This document shows positions 25,036 through 37,410 of a stretch of DNA of 64,000 nt, one piece after another. Numbering within the stretch: the stretch's first letter is position 1; every line of letters begins with the position of its first letter. Source of the stretch: Mytilus californianus. Taxonomy: Eukaryota; Mollusca; Bivalvia; Mytilida; Mytilidae. Location of the stretch: the NCBI RefSeq assembly GCF_021869535.1, contig NW_026262582.1, positions 59,966,851 through 60,030,850 on the forward strand, in the 5' to 3' direction. The position numbers and the translations under genes are program-made. Under the pieces are notes generated by a model. That model was not told where the DNA came from, made no database searches, and was given only the letters and a program-made list of their open reading frames with translations.

Positions 25036-25120
25036 AATAAGGAGAGCTGGTATGACTGCCAATGATATGAGTATCCACCAGAGACCTAATGACGTGGCCT
25101 TAAACATTTATAGATCACCA
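25036..25120 (-). repeat. truncated L1 copy ending at a recombination junction
   Basis: Contains AAAATAAGGAGAGCTGG and GACTGCCAATGATATGAG, then stops at ATAGATCACCAA. The next bases (GGTTGTTGTATCTGAAAAAG) belong about 500 bases upstream in the other unit type, so a second, complete L1 follows at 25,624. This is a partial tandem duplication made by unequal exchange. Confidence 0.8.
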
Positions 25121-25623
25121 ATATGGTTGTTGTATCTGAAAAAGTGAATGGCAAGGACAAGTACATAAAGTTCATTACAGTAAAATAAAAAGATCAAAAC
25201 AATAATATTGATATATCAAGAAATGAGCAACCATGTTGATTTCAAAAGAAAAACAAGAAATATAATGATGAAATGGCGTAAAGAAAGATTTAATGCGATT
25301 GCAGTATACACAACACGTGCATATGGAATCACCTTGATATGATTTGATCAATGCGTTTAATAATTTGTTCTCTATACCAACCACTATCATTATGTCGTCA
25401 GTGAAGACGTCGAAAACATATGTTGTTTGTTTTGTTTTTTTTGACAGAATTTTTTTAACTAAGCTAATGAATTAAAAGTTTATACAAAAACAAATGCTAG
25501 GTAAAAACATACACCCATACGTAAATACTAAAACATTAACAATCTGAACTATAGAAATTCAACCTTTAAATTATGAACTGAAAAAACGAAGCACCATTGA
25601 CCTTGTTTTCAATTAGAAATTAG

Positions 25624-26115
25624 AAAAATCTCAATGAGAGGTGGTATGACAGCCAATGAGATGACAATCCACCAGATACCTAATGACGTGGCTTTAAGCA
25701 TGTTTAGATAAACAAACTACCTTCAACAATGAACAAAACATATACCGTATATTCAGCTATGAAGGCCCAACGTGAAAAATGTAACACAATTCCAACGAGG
25801 AAACACATGGCCTAAATTATGACATTATAATAAGCGAAAAACAAATATATAGGAGAGAAACCAACGAAAACTATTGATGTACAGGTTCTTGACTTAGGAC
25901 AGCCATGTATAAAGTTTTGCTAGGCTAAACGTGTGTGTGTGCGTAACACCCACACCACATCCTAATATGTGACAGTGGTACAACAGAACGACGAACAAAC
26001 AAACGTCAAATACAGTTGGAAATGCATAGACTAATCAGATTGGTGCGCAGAACAAAATTTAATTTACATATAGCCAAAATATAAAATAAAAAATTTAAGA
26101 GTACTCCAAGTTTCT
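25624..26115 (-). repeat. dispersed element L1 copy in T2
   Basis: Full L1 counterpart (GACAGCCAATGAGATGAC; GACAGCCATGTATAAAG; ACAGTTGGAAATGCATAG). Most similar to the T3 copy at 36,918. Confidence 0.7.
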
Positions 26116-27512
26116 GAAAGCTAGTTCAAATCCGATTAGAACTTTTCAAAAACATGGTCTCTCAGGCTGATATGCAAATTGTTATTTTAGTCGTATTTAC
26201 ATGCATTTAGAACAAATTAGAAAAGGGTGTTAAAATTAACAGACCTAATAATCACAGCATTTAAGCATAGAGAATGAAAGGGGAAAAGGTAGTGACAAAT
26301 AAAATGTCATGTAATAATCAAGTTCTAGACATTCAACCTTTATAACGATTTACGTGGGTTGTTTCAACCTACAGTAGTATATGCTTGGATTATTCAATAG
26401 TATTTTCAAATTGTGTAGTTGTTGATTATCAATTTATAATTAATTTTAAAAAAGCGTACTATATAGATGTGCAATAATCTCGTCGTAGTTTTCTGTAGAC
26501 AGTTTTATTAATTATTATGAAATTAAGGCTTCAAATCCATCATGCCAAGTCATATCTATATGGTTTTGGCTATGCGGTTTACATCATTTTGGCCTATATT
26601 GCTCTTCAATATTAATACATCCTTGGCTTACAATTTTTTTGCGTATATGATGATATTATTCAGAAAAGTGTTTAGGATGTTCCAATGTTATAAAGTGTTC
26701 ATCATATTTTCTAGCACAAAGTGGATAGCGCTGCTGGTGGAAGTTAATCCCCGATGGTTTTAACAGCCTAAAATTCAGTGCTTCCCCACTATCATGATTT
26801 ATAACATACATTATTTTAATTCTTCTTAGATAAATTTATAATAAGCTATTTCGAAACAAACGGTACAATTTCCTTAAGTGTTTTGGCTATTGGCCATAAA
26901 TCTCCTCAGGAATTTCTACATACTTCAAACTGCTGGTTTGGAATGTTTCTAAAGAAGATAAATCTAACAAAGAATTTTCTTATATATAATTAATGAAGAA
27001 TTATATATAAAGCCTTTCAAATTTTACATATTTTTTAACTTAGTTGAAAACAAATGTCCAGTGCTGAATCGAGCAGATATCCTGTACCAATACAACAGAG
27101 CCAAAACACTAACTTACTGCAATTAATCGTGGAAATTTTGAATAATATCATTATTTATATTGATAAACAAATTAAAAAAAAAAACAACAAAAAAGGATGT
27201 TTAACATATAATCTGATCAAACGATTTACGAGGTTTTGTTAACGTAGAAAGATTAAATCTGTCATGATTTGGGGAAACATGATTGCCGAAAACTAATTCA
27301 AAACTGTAGATGGTTTTAGCTTTGTCTACATTTTTAATGATTCTAGCTGTACATATGTTATGATACAGTCAATATGCATTCCTGACCTTGATTGCAGTAT
27401 CAGAAATCTAACGAAATTTTTGCATTATCTTTCTTGCGAGGAGTTACTGAAGAATCCGGTTTTCTAATCCTATGAACTAAAAAGCTTTGAAGGCAAATAG
27501 TTATTGATATAA

Positions 27513-28206
27513 AAATAAGGAGATGAGGTATGATTGCCAATGAGACAACTATCCACCAAAGTTCAAATAAAGTGGATGTAAGCAATTATAGGCAACCGTA
27601 CGGCCTTCAACAATGAGAAAAACCCATACCATATAGTCAACTATAAAACGCCCCGACATGAAAAATGTGAAACAATTCAAACTGAGAAATTTTAAGGCCT
27701 AATGTATAACAAAACATTAACGAAAACCAAATATGACAGACGTGAACCAACGACAACCGCTGAAATAAGGCTCCTGACTTGGGACAGGCACATAAAGAAT
27801 GTGGCGGGTTAAACATTTTGTGAGCGCTTAACCCTCCCCCTTACCTGGGACAGTGGTGTAACAGCACAACATAAGAACAAACTATAACAATCAGTTGAAA
27901 AAGGCTTAACTCATCAGATCAATACAAAACAGAAAAAACATGAAACATAAACCAATACCGGACGTGGCAGGGTATTTTTCCATCCCTCATCCTTGGAAAA
28001 TGGACACTAAGTACAGATCTGAGAGTACTTGCAGTTACTGACATCTTGTTCAAAGCCAATAACAACTAATAAAAAAATCATGTATCTAAGACTAAAATAT
28101 CAATCAGTACACATCCAACATCCAATGGATTTAGTGTAAAGACGTCATTAACAGTCAGAAAAAAAAACATGACCTTGTGAAGTGCCAAAATTCCAAACGA
28201 TCGACA
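27513..28206 (-). mobile_element. dispersed element L2 in T2
   Basis: Same insertion site as in T1, flanked by ATTGATATAA and ATTGAGATGA. Very close to the T3 copy. Confidence 0.75.
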
Positions 28207-28728
28207 GATTGAGATGAGTCAATTAATGGGACTAAAACTAATGTAGTATGGCAAATATAAGACCATCACCATTTGTTTCGCAGTTTATGTACGGCCATGA
28301 ACATTTTATATGTGTTGTTTCTGTTATATCTAAAAGGCAACATGAGTTGAAAATATATTGATTCCATTGCTTATCAAATAGACATATACTTCATTCAAAT
28401 TATGTTTAACAGAACTTAGTCCGCTTATAATGCTAGAAATCTCTAATTTCATTTCGGAAAGACGACAAATGTCTGTAACAAAATTGTGAGGTCCTATTAA
28501 TGCACTGATAATACTAGACTGGTTCCCTGTCCTTTACTTGTTTGGCTCTGAGAGATATTAGGATTAACACCAAGATTGTCTGAGTTACCCGTATGTTGCA
28601 AGGAAGAGAACAAGCCTATCTTGTATATTGATCATAACAATATTTTCGAACATTTATTAAGATAAAACAGACCATGTGTATACGTCAAAAAATCGGTGAT
28701 CATAGATATAAATACAAAAACACATCTG

Positions 28729-30148
28729 CAAATGTTGTTGGGATAATACGGGTTATATTCTTCTCGTATATTTGATGATGGTATGATACTAAACCCCTAA
28801 CAGTTGGGATTGTGCTTGATTTACATATGATGAAGACATAATCTTTCGATCAGTTAAACTGATGTCTGGAACCGGCATGTCAGGTACTGCTAGTAGTCCT
28901 TTGCTAATTTATGTTGATCATTGTCATTTTGTTTAGTTTCTTCTGTCATCTAGTTAAACATCGGACTCGGACTTCTTTTAAACTGAGTTTTAATGTGCGT
29001 GTTAATGTTTGTTTTTTTATATTCTACACTGGCTAGAGGTATAGGGGGAGGATTCAGATCTCACAAACCATTTTAACCCCGCCGCATGTTTGCCCCTGTC
29101 CCAAGTCAGGGACCTGTGACCTGTCTTGTATATATTTGTTTTTCAATTTTGGTTCATTTATTAGATATAAGAAGATGTGGTATGAGTGCCAATGAGACAT
29201 CTCTCCATCCAAGTCAAAATTTATAAAAGTAAGAACAAAGATATAATAAACATGTGAAAGCTCTCTCACAGGTTAACAACCCAAAATTGAAAAATATTAG
29301 GGCATACACCACAAGCACGGGGACACATTCTGCTGCATCCACACAGCACGAGCAGCAAACCCTGCAGTAAATAGAGATAAGAAGATGTGGTATGAGTGCC
29401 AATGAGACAACTCTCCATCCAAGTCAAAATTTATAAAAGTAAGTACAAAGATATAATAAATATGTGAAAGCTCTCTCACAAGCAAACAATCCATACTTGA
29501 AAAATATAAGGGCATACACCACAAGCACGGGGACACATTCTGCTGCATCCACACAGCACGAGCAACAAACCCTGCAGTAAACAGAGATAAGATGATATGG
29601 TATGAGTGCCAATGAGACAACTCTCCATCCAAGTCAAAATTTATAAAAGTAAGTACAAAGATATAATAAATATGTGAAAGCTCTCTTTCAGGCAAACAAC
29701 CAATAATTGAAAAATATAAGGGCATACACCACAAGCACGGTTTATACGTTTCGGAGTTTAGTGTGACGTCCATTTTTTCTGAACTAGTACACATTTTTAG
29801 GGGCCAGCTAAAGTCCGCCTCTGGGTGTGGATATTGAGATCTCACTAACCATGTTTAACCCCGCTGCATGTTTGCGCCTGTCCCAAGTCGGAACCTCTGA
29901 CCTTCACTAGTCTTGTATATATATATATTTTTTCAATTTTGGTTCATTTATATGTTTTGGAGTTAAGTGTGACGTTAATTTTCTCTGAACAAATATACAG
30001 TTTTTAGGGGACTAGCTGAAACCCACCTCTGAGTTTGGCATTTTCTAGCTGTGTTGAAGACCTTTTGGTGGCCTTGGGCGGCTTTTCTGCTCTTTGGTCG
30101 GATTGTTGTCTCTTTGACACATTCCCAGTTTCTATTCTCAGTTTTATT
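28729..30148 (+). mobile_element. element M in T2, enlarged by internal duplications
   Basis: Same ends as M in T1 but 1.42 kb long. The middle segment (ATTCAGATCTCAC or ATTGAGATCTCAC to the GGGTGTGG region) occurs twice: first as 29,052-29,160 plus 29,742-29,833, then again from 29,836. A 210 bp tandem array splits the first copy. The 182-codon minus-strand frame at 29,297-29,845 is a product of the array. Confidence 0.75.
29165..29741. repeat. 210 bp tandem array, 2.75 copies
   Basis: Exact 210-base step: GAAGATGTGG at 29,171 and 29,381, GATGATATGG at 29,591. Each copy holds TGAGTGCCAATGAGACA (an L-family tag) and CATACACCACAAGCACGG; the first two also hold CATTCTGCTGCATCCACAC. The last copy is cut after CAAGCACGG. 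Copies differ by only a few bases. Confidence 0.9.
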
Positions 30149-32093
30149 ATGAATAAAAAGGGGCTATATACCTTCAAATAAAAGGAAAAAATAAAGATCA
30201 CATCATTTCCCTATTACCATATGATTATGTCTTAATGCGTACATTTCAAAAGTTATTTATTAATGTAACTATTTAATATACACGTGGCGAAATAAATAAC
30301 AACACAAAAATTACTTCAATCAACTTGCCTATTTAAAGAATTCCATTTCAAGTTATAAATGTTTGATACAATTTATAATTTAAGTGCTTTCGAATATATT
30401 TCCTCTATGTTGCTGCCGCAGGGGATATATTGGTTGATAAGGATATTTCTTGATTATTATATCTAAATTTGCATTGGCCTTTTAGATTAGAATATGACAG
30501 ATTCTGTCAAAAGCAAAAAACGATTGATTATTCAAATTATTATATTAGTACAAAATACACAAAACTGTCAAAAATATCGAATACCTAATTCTGTATTAGA
30601 ATAATACGTTAAAATTAAAGATGAACAAATCGTTCATGTGTTTCTTTGTTTGAAAATATTTTCGTGAGTCATTTTTATGTTTATCTTTTTGTTATCATCT
30701 TCTTTCTCTAACATTTCGTTGTTTATGTATTTTAATGCATACTATGACAATAACCGGAGCAATTAGTGTATGCGTGTGCAATAAAAAGCCAATCTACTTT
30801 TCTAGTTTTATTTATAAAAAATGATGAATATTAGATATCCACATGTATTCTGAAAGTGATTTCGAATGTCAAAAGATCTTCTTAAACAACAACTATGTTT
30901 ATATATATAGCATCTGATTACGGCGTTTTTTTATTGCAATGAACATGTCAAAGATATATTACCTCTCAAGCGAATTTAAGAAACATTGTGTCACAAATGC
31001 GTATTACCATGTATTAAGAATATGACTATTAGAACTGTGAACTGACAATTAACAATATATTGAAAAAATTCCAGACTCGAAATAAAAAGACTGGTAAATT
31101 ATGTAAACGAACTACAGGTCTTTATGTACGGCCGTCACCAAAAGACCAAACAATACATTATAGTAAATACAAACGGCTTTATGACAATACAAGAAATGAA
31201 ACAAACGGCCGGATAGATGGTTATTACTCCAATAAGCATAAATAAAAGAAGAACAATAGTAATGATAGGTCCCGAGACAATACAAAAAAAGAAACTAACA
31301 GCTTGATTTCTGGTTGTAACCACAATAAACCTACCTAAATGAAAATCAATCAGAATGTATCAGATTTAAGACAAGTTATACAACCTTTCGACTGTTGTCT
31401 TATAATTTGACAACTGGTATAAGTTTTTATATTTGCCAGATACAAATACAATTAACTTCTATTAAAACTGTAACCAAACAGTGACAAGAAGAGGAATTAT
31501 GCTGGAATTGATTATAAAATACAACAATTTTTAAGAAACATATACTATTATACTTGCAGTTACAGATATAATATCTACATGAAGTTAATTTATATTGATA
31601 GCTTTCAATTAATGGGGAAAATGACTAGATAAAAAGAGATGTAGAGAATACGACAATTAAACAGCATTTTCAAACATGCAAAGACCTAGACCTTGTTTTC
31701 TTGAAATCATGAAATCATGATACATGCATCATATATCCAGTTATATTTAATGACCTCCTACACCTGCTTCAACTATACAAACTCTTTGTTAAGAGGTTGA
31801 TTATTCTGCTGAATTGGGTGTGATATGAAATGTTGCCTCTTGATCTTTTCATATTAAACTCGTCAAACTTTTTGTTTATTTCAAGATCTAAAATATTGGG
31901 AAACATTTCATGCTACACGAGAGAGGAGGTTACATCTGTTGATTTTTCGACGATAGGAAGGCAAATTGTATATTGGAGATCGTTGATAGTCCCTGTTAAA
32001 TTCATTTACGGATAAAGTCCGTATTGGTACTTTTAGCTGTTATCAAATAGTGCAACGGTATTATGTCATGACCGTTATCAAATATTGAGATGT

Positions 32094-32325
32094 AGATGTG
32101 GTATGGTTGTCAAACAGGTAAATAACTATCCATCAGAGACTAATTTGCGTATAAGTAAGCAAATGTAGTTCGGCTTACGGCTTTCAACAATATGTAAACT
32201 CAATACCGCCTATAATGCAGATCAAATTAGAAAACCAACGGCTAGATTTATGTATAAATAAAAAAACAAAAACCAAATATGACATACAGAATCATACGAC
32301 TGCAATACAGTGTCCTGATATCAAG
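32094..32325 (-). repeat. dispersed element L3 copy in T2
   Basis: Counterpart of 18,500 (ATGTGGTATGGTTGTCAAAC; AACCAACGGCTAGATTTATG). The flank to its right ends at the DIRS fragment. Confidence 0.65.
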
Positions 32326-32393
32326 CAAAAAAGGGGAAACAGATACCAAAAGAGACATTAAAAAATCGACGTGACACAACAACATCATAAATA

Positions 32394-32750
32394 ATTGGGA
32401 TTGCATCGTTTTAATCCTTTCATAAATAATCTAAAATAAAATGACTCAAAATGAATAAAAGGTAGATCAAAAAGTAAATGTAACACCTTAACTCCATCTA
32501 GATAATTTCTGATTGAGTCTACACTTTTAAGTGATCTACTTAAAAACAGTGCAAACAAGCAAAGTGTATTTAAAAAAGTCAATGTTTTTTAAATTGTAAA
32601 AATGACAAAACAGAAAAAAGGCTTTCCACTGTATCTTTAAATTTTGTTCCTGATGCATGTGCAGATTTCAAAGATTCTTGTGCTTGTGTTTTTAGCATGT
32701 GGAGATCTACATATAAAACTAAGTTCACCAATTGTGACAAAATCTGAAAA
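32394..32750 (-). pseudogene. DIRS tyrosine recombinase, N-terminal fragment
   Basis: Minus-strand reading gives QESLKSAHASGTKFKDTVE, then a broken patch around 32,580, then FLNTLCLFALFLSRSLKSV, DSIRNYLDGVKVLH and FMKGLKRCNP. This fits the core-binding (SAM-like, first) domain of tyrosine recombinases of DIRS elements, which normally recombine the circular DNA copy into the genome. A stop and frame change fall near 32,580. The catalytic domain with its R-H-R-Y residues is absent because the fragment ends at 32,394. Confidence 0.7.
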
Positions 32751-32759
32751 AAATTGAAT

Positions 32760-33352
32760 TTACATTAATATGTTGAAAATTTCTACCTTCAATTGAATTA
32801 TAAAACTGCATAGGGTAAATATCGGACAAACTCCATCTGGACAACATATCAGGTAACCTATTATCACGTCTATATGAATAGCTCTTAATTCACATTTTTT
32901 AATTGCACAAATAAAACATATTTCTCTAAGACATACTTGTAAAAAACGACTCCTTGATTTCCGTTGATTAATAACATGAACTGAAACCATATTGTCACAC
33001 TGAATGCATATCTTTCTGCCTTTCTGTCCCGACAACTTCAAACAAACAATAACTGACAATAATTCCAATGCATTTATATGCAAGTTTTGCTGGACAATGA
33101 AATCTGGAAGCACACAATGAAAGAACTGTCCATTCGAACTCACCCCCCCCCCCCCCCCCACCAACCAACCAACCATAAAACCAAACATGCATCTGAAGCC
33201 AAATACTCGTCCGGTTCTGTCCATTCTTGAAGAATCAACAGTGAAACACCGTTATATATTTCCAAGAATTCTGACCACCAGAGAAGATCATGCTTCAATT
33301 CCAAGGAAACCTCTAAAACACAATCCTCATTTTTAAACTCCCTAAGAAAATT
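32760..33352 (-). pseudogene. DIRS RNase H region (frameshifted)
   Basis: Minus strand, following RT. The stretch 33,225-33,350 reads NEDCVLEVSLELKHDLLWW, FLEIYNGVSL and ASDAC in one frame. Then comes a long C tract (33,143-33,159), after which another frame gives INALELLSVIVCLKL, ICIQCDNMVSVHVIN and CLREICFICAIKKCELRAIH. NALE, CDN and the RAIH end match the RNase H part of DIRS-like and related elements, where acidic residues hold the catalytic metals. Normally this domain removes the RNA strand after reverse transcription. The sequence just after RAIH has also degraded. Confidence 0.75.
33143..33159. repeat. C17 homopolymer inside RNase H remnant
   Basis: Seventeen consecutive C on the + strand (poly-G in the element's sense strand), followed by ACCAACCAACCAACCA. 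It probably grew from a glycine-rich codon run and moves the reading frame. The exact length is the base count most likely to be wrong in the sequence. Confidence 0.9.
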
Positions 33353-34075
33353 TTAAATTCTTGATATAAAAATACGACCTGGACGAACACAACTAGCAAT
33401 ATAATTCAGTTTTCCTATTAACATGATTAAGGACTGTACTTCTTTTAAAGATGCAGTGTCTTTATTTAACCAAAATGTAACTAAGTCAAAAATCTCCACC
33501 AATCTATCAGGAGTGACTTCCATTGTCATTTTCTCAGTATCAAACCAAACACCTAAAAAACTCATTCTGTGAGAAGGACTACTAGCTTTCTCTACAGATT
33601 CTTCCAAACCACAGCTATCTAAAACCCATTTCAATTTTTTATATTAAATATCTGCTTTTTCGCTAATTTCAGCACCAGCAAAATCATCTAAATGATTTAT
33701 CAAAGATATATCATGGGTTTTGGCTATAAATCTGACAGCATTAGTCACTGTCTGACAAATGAAAGCACTTGATTTTAAACCCATAGGTAAAACTCTATCA
33801 ACAAAATAATGACCTTTCCAGGTAAAACCAATTAAATTATAATCTTTTGGGTCAACTGGAATTTGTCTATAGGCTCGGCGTAAATCCCTTTTAAAAATTT
33901 TACAGAATTTACCTTTCTCTTTAATAATTTCTATAAAATTATCCACATTAGAATAATGTAGTTCTATATGTTTATCTAAATAAACATTTTTATCAATTCC
34001 ATCATTGACTGATTTACCCTTTGGAAAACTCAAATCCATGATAACTCTCCTTTCTTCCGAGTTTGCTTTTGGCAC
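33353..34075 (-). pseudogene. DIRS reverse transcriptase, interrupted by a stop
   Basis: Two in-frame pieces split by a single TAA at 33,644-33,646. First piece (143 codons): RRVIMDLSFPKGKSVND, motif A region FKRDLRRAYRQIPVDP, motif B LPMGLKSSAF, and motif C HLDDF in the place of the usual YxDD. Second piece (33,353-33,634): SFLGVWFDTEKMTMEV (thumb start) and LIGKLNYIASCVRPGR. This is the RT core of DIRS-like elements, which copies element RNA into DNA. The N-terminal fingers part and the upstream gag-like frame are missing at the 34,083 edge. Non-functional. Confidence 0.88.
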
Positions 34076-34083
34076 AGAATAAT

Positions 34084-34474
34084 ATAATATTCATAGAACT
34101 TTTGTTTTGTTTACCTACTGATTCCCAGATAAGATCTCTATGTTTTTTTATCGTATAAACATAACTTGGGAATGTTACTAGTATAAATACACATGAATAG
34201 CGGCCAAATTGAAATATATGGAAGACCCAAAGTGAAGAGAGGGTAGTACAGAATTTCAGTATAAGTTTAAACTCCTAGAAGTTCGGGGCATATAAAAGTT
34301 GAAAATATGCCACACAGCCCTATATTTTGACCTTTGAAAAAAAAAGTAGTGAATATGAGCTTTTCATTCTATGATATGATTTTTTGAAAACTTCCTGGTA
34401 AAAGAGGTACAGGTTTAGCCGTAAAAGGAGTTCCCATGGAAAATTGCATTGTCTATATATACAGAATTGCAACC
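34084..34474. mobile_element. MITE-like element, left-truncated (T3)
   Basis: Right 391 bases of the 441 bp element, ending CAGAATTGCAACC with TAAA at 34,475-34,478. The left end is replaced by the DIRS fragment. More diverged than the T2/T4 pair. Confidence 0.75.
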
Positions 34475-36917
34475 TAAATCGTATTAATTTTTAGAGTCTG
34501 TTACAAAACGGTCGGAAGAGTGAACGCTTTTGCACCCAATTACTCTACATAGAAAAACGGTCAGTTCAGTATTCGTAACAGTAGCATTTAATAATTATAA
34601 AATCAGATGTAGGCTATGCGTTATTGAGACAGAAGTCCAAGTAAACGAGGACAATGTTTCCATTCTTTCAAAAACTTTATTATTGTATAGCCTTTTAATA
34701 ATGCGATTCACTGCAGTTTTATTAAAATCTGGGCATTTTTTGTTTGATGATATCTACGAACGTAATTTGAAAATCTAAGCTGTTAGGCATTTAAATTTAT
34801 ACTTGGAAATTCTTGCAGTTGCAAGGTATCAGTGTTCAATCATTTCGTAAGGAAATGAAGCCTTATTGTCATCAAAATTGTAGCCATAACTCGTTCCTTT
34901 GGCTTCCAATTTTCAAAGTGAATCTGTATAGCATATGTCAGCCTAAACATGTCTTTTTATTTTCTGATATGAATGCCTTAGTAAAACTTTGTTATGTAAA
35001 GCTTGATTATTAGAACGTATCACATCACTACATTCATATGGTTGGTTTGTTTGAAGCAAATCAGAAAAATCTATAACAGTTAAGGAAAAAGATGACAACA
35101 ATTTAAATGACATTTGGGTATTCTGTGATCTATCGGTGTAATCGTGTCCATGTCTGTGTCTAAAGTCATGTAAATATGCACATGTCGTAATGCATGTTGG
35201 TTTTATCTGTGACGATGTGATATTATAAATATCAGTGATTCTTACTGATGTACCCAAAAAAAAAGCTGTTTCAGATATCTTCGGATATCCTTAAGGATGT
35301 TAATTTCAAAAATTTGTCAAATCTTTTTTCATTAATACATTAATGCATTCTTCAAATAATTCGGAGAACAACGAACAAAAGCATTGCTAAAAGAAAATAT
35401 TACGTAAAGATAAAAACAAAATCCACTAAGAAATTCCGAAGGAAATACAAAATAATAAATAAAGTCCATTTTAACAACCAGTAAAGGGGAAATTGTTCCG
35501 AATGAAATAAGTATTTCAATGTCTTTAGATGCACCATTGGTCATAAGGATGGTACACATCGAGTTATAAAGTCTATTCTTTCATATCATAATGGAACAGA
35601 GAGGACAGGTAGTGGCAACGAATCATTAGACATTACAATTGCCATCTGTGACATGGATATTCCATGACATTCAAACTATTTATTCCATAATATGCATGGG
35701 CTACTAAAATGCATACATAAAAATAAACAGTTCACATTGGGAAATATTGAATCATTGTTTGCAATCTACCCTCTCTGTCAGTTCTTCATTAGAGACTCTA
35801 AAGGACTAAGTAAAATTCATTGTGTGTACCCCAAAATGAACACAATGTCATATCATTGGATGAAATTCTATTGTTAAGTACACTCTTTTCTAATCAAAAT
35901 GCCAACAAAAAATTACTCAATATCATTCACGACATATTGGAAACTTCTCAGCATGTATGATATTCTGTATTTTAAGTTCAATTTGATAGGAGGGAACATC
36001 AAAATCACCAATCATTAGAGGAACTAATGTTTCAATATTTTATTTTATCATATCTGTGTTTTAAGATTAGAAAAGGCAAATATTTTCTAAAAAGTGCGCG
36101 TTGACAGGAAGTGAGATTGTATGTACTCACACAAATCTTTTTAATTCTTTATAGAATCTTCCACATCTGAATCAAACAACTACGGAACATTTATATACAG
36201 ATTCAAAATATTGCACTATACGTGTATCATTAAACATATAGAAAATATGAAAAACTGTTAGAATCAATCTGGTTATGCACATCATGTAAAAGAATAAGAA
36301 ATTATACGATATTTCAGAACGATTAAAAATGTAAATATCCGTATTGCTCCGAAATTGCATGCACTTAGTACAAAAGAAAATTATTGAAACATCTAAAGAT
36401 TAAACAAAATGATCAAAACAAGGTTGTTGTATCTGAAAAAGTGAATGGCAAGGACAAGTACATAAAGTTCATTACAGTAAAATAAAAAGATCAAAACAAT
36501 AATATTGATATATCAAGAAATGAGCAACCATGTTGATTTCAAAAGAAAAACAAGAAATATAATGATGAAATGGCGTAAAGAAAGATTTAAAGCGATTGCA
36601 GTTTACACAACACGTGCATATGGAATCCCCTTGATATGATTTGATCAATGCGTTTAATAATTTGTTCTCTATACCAATCACTATCATTATGTTGTCAGTG
36701 AAGACGTCGAAAAAAATTTGTTGTTTGTTTTTTTTTTTGACAGAATTTTTTTAACTAAGCTAATGATTTAAAAGTTTATACAAAAACAAATACTAGGTAA
36801 AACCATACACCCATACGTAAATACTAAAACATTAACAATTTGAACTATAGAAATTCAACCTTTAAAATATGAACTGAAAAAAAGAAGCACCATTGACCTT
36901 GTTTTCAATTAGAAATT

Positions 36918-37410
36918 AGAAAAATCTCAATGAGAGGTGGTATGACAGCCAATGAGATGACAATCCACCAGAGACCTAATGACGTGGCGTTATCATGTAT
37001 AGATAACCAAACTACCTTCAACAATGAACAAAACATATTGCGTATATTCAGCTATAAAGATCCAACGTGAAAAATGTAACACAATTCCAACGAGGAAACA
37101 CACGGCCTAAATTATGACATTATAATAAGCGAAAAACAAATATATAGGAGAGAAACTAACGAAAACTATTGATTTACAGGTTCTTGACTTGGGACAGCCA
37201 TGTATATAGTTTTGCAAGGCTAAACGTGTGTGTGTGCGTTACATCCACACCACATCCTAATATGTGACAGTGGAACAACAGAACGACGAACAAACAAACG
37301 TCAAATACAGTTGGAAATGCATAGACTAATCAGATTGGTGCGCAGAACAAAATTTAATTTACATATAGCCAAAATATAAAATATAAATCTAAGAGTACTC
37401 CAAGTTTCTG
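36918..37410 (-). repeat. dispersed element L1 copy in T3
   Basis: Counterpart of 25,624, almost the same sequence (GACAGCCAATGAGATGAC; GACAGCCATGTATATAG). Confidence 0.7.

Larger units (their letters stand above)
21327..32393 (+). repeat. tandem macro-unit T2 (mosaic)
   Basis: Second unit. 21,327-25,120 is nearly identical to T4 (44,500-48,289; a run of more than 350 bases around 21,980-22,340 shows no difference by eye). From 25,121 it switches to a T3-like sequence (36,424 onward) and stays so to about 28,790. Content: MITE 22,243; truncated L1 25,036; full L1 25,624; L2 27,513; M with 210 bp array 28,729-30,148; TACGGCCGTCACC 31,129; L3 32,094. It ends abruptly at the DIRS fragment at 32,394, and the SINE/CACTA segment and the first 0.9 kb of the next unit are missing. 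Apart from those elements, 21,327-22,242, 22,684-24,950 and 30,149-32,093 hold no gene. Confidence 0.85.
32394..34083 (-). mobile_element. truncated DIRS-type (tyrosine-recombinase) retrotransposon fragment
   Basis: About 1.69 kb on the minus strand in the order reverse transcriptase, RNase H, start of tyrosine recombinase. That order (RT-RH-YR rather than integrase) and the motif style identify a DIRS-like element. Left edge: unit sequence stops at CATCATAAATA (32,393). Right edge: sequence resumes inside the MITE at TATAATATTCAT (34,084). Neither edge is an element terminus: RT begins part-way and the recombinase stops early. Unit sequence expected here (SINE, CACTA if present, and the first 0.9 kb of the next unit with the left half of the MITE) is gone. 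Stops and frame changes show it is dead. Confidence 0.85.

Noticed and set aside
26098..26145. tRNA-like TTCAAATCC word (AGTTCAAATCCGATTAG)
   Set aside because: No matching acceptor stem, D arm or anticodon arm around it.
29297..29845. 182-codon minus-strand frame, the longest in the window
   Set aside because: It is made by the 210 bp triplication (210 is a multiple of three) inside a dispersed element.
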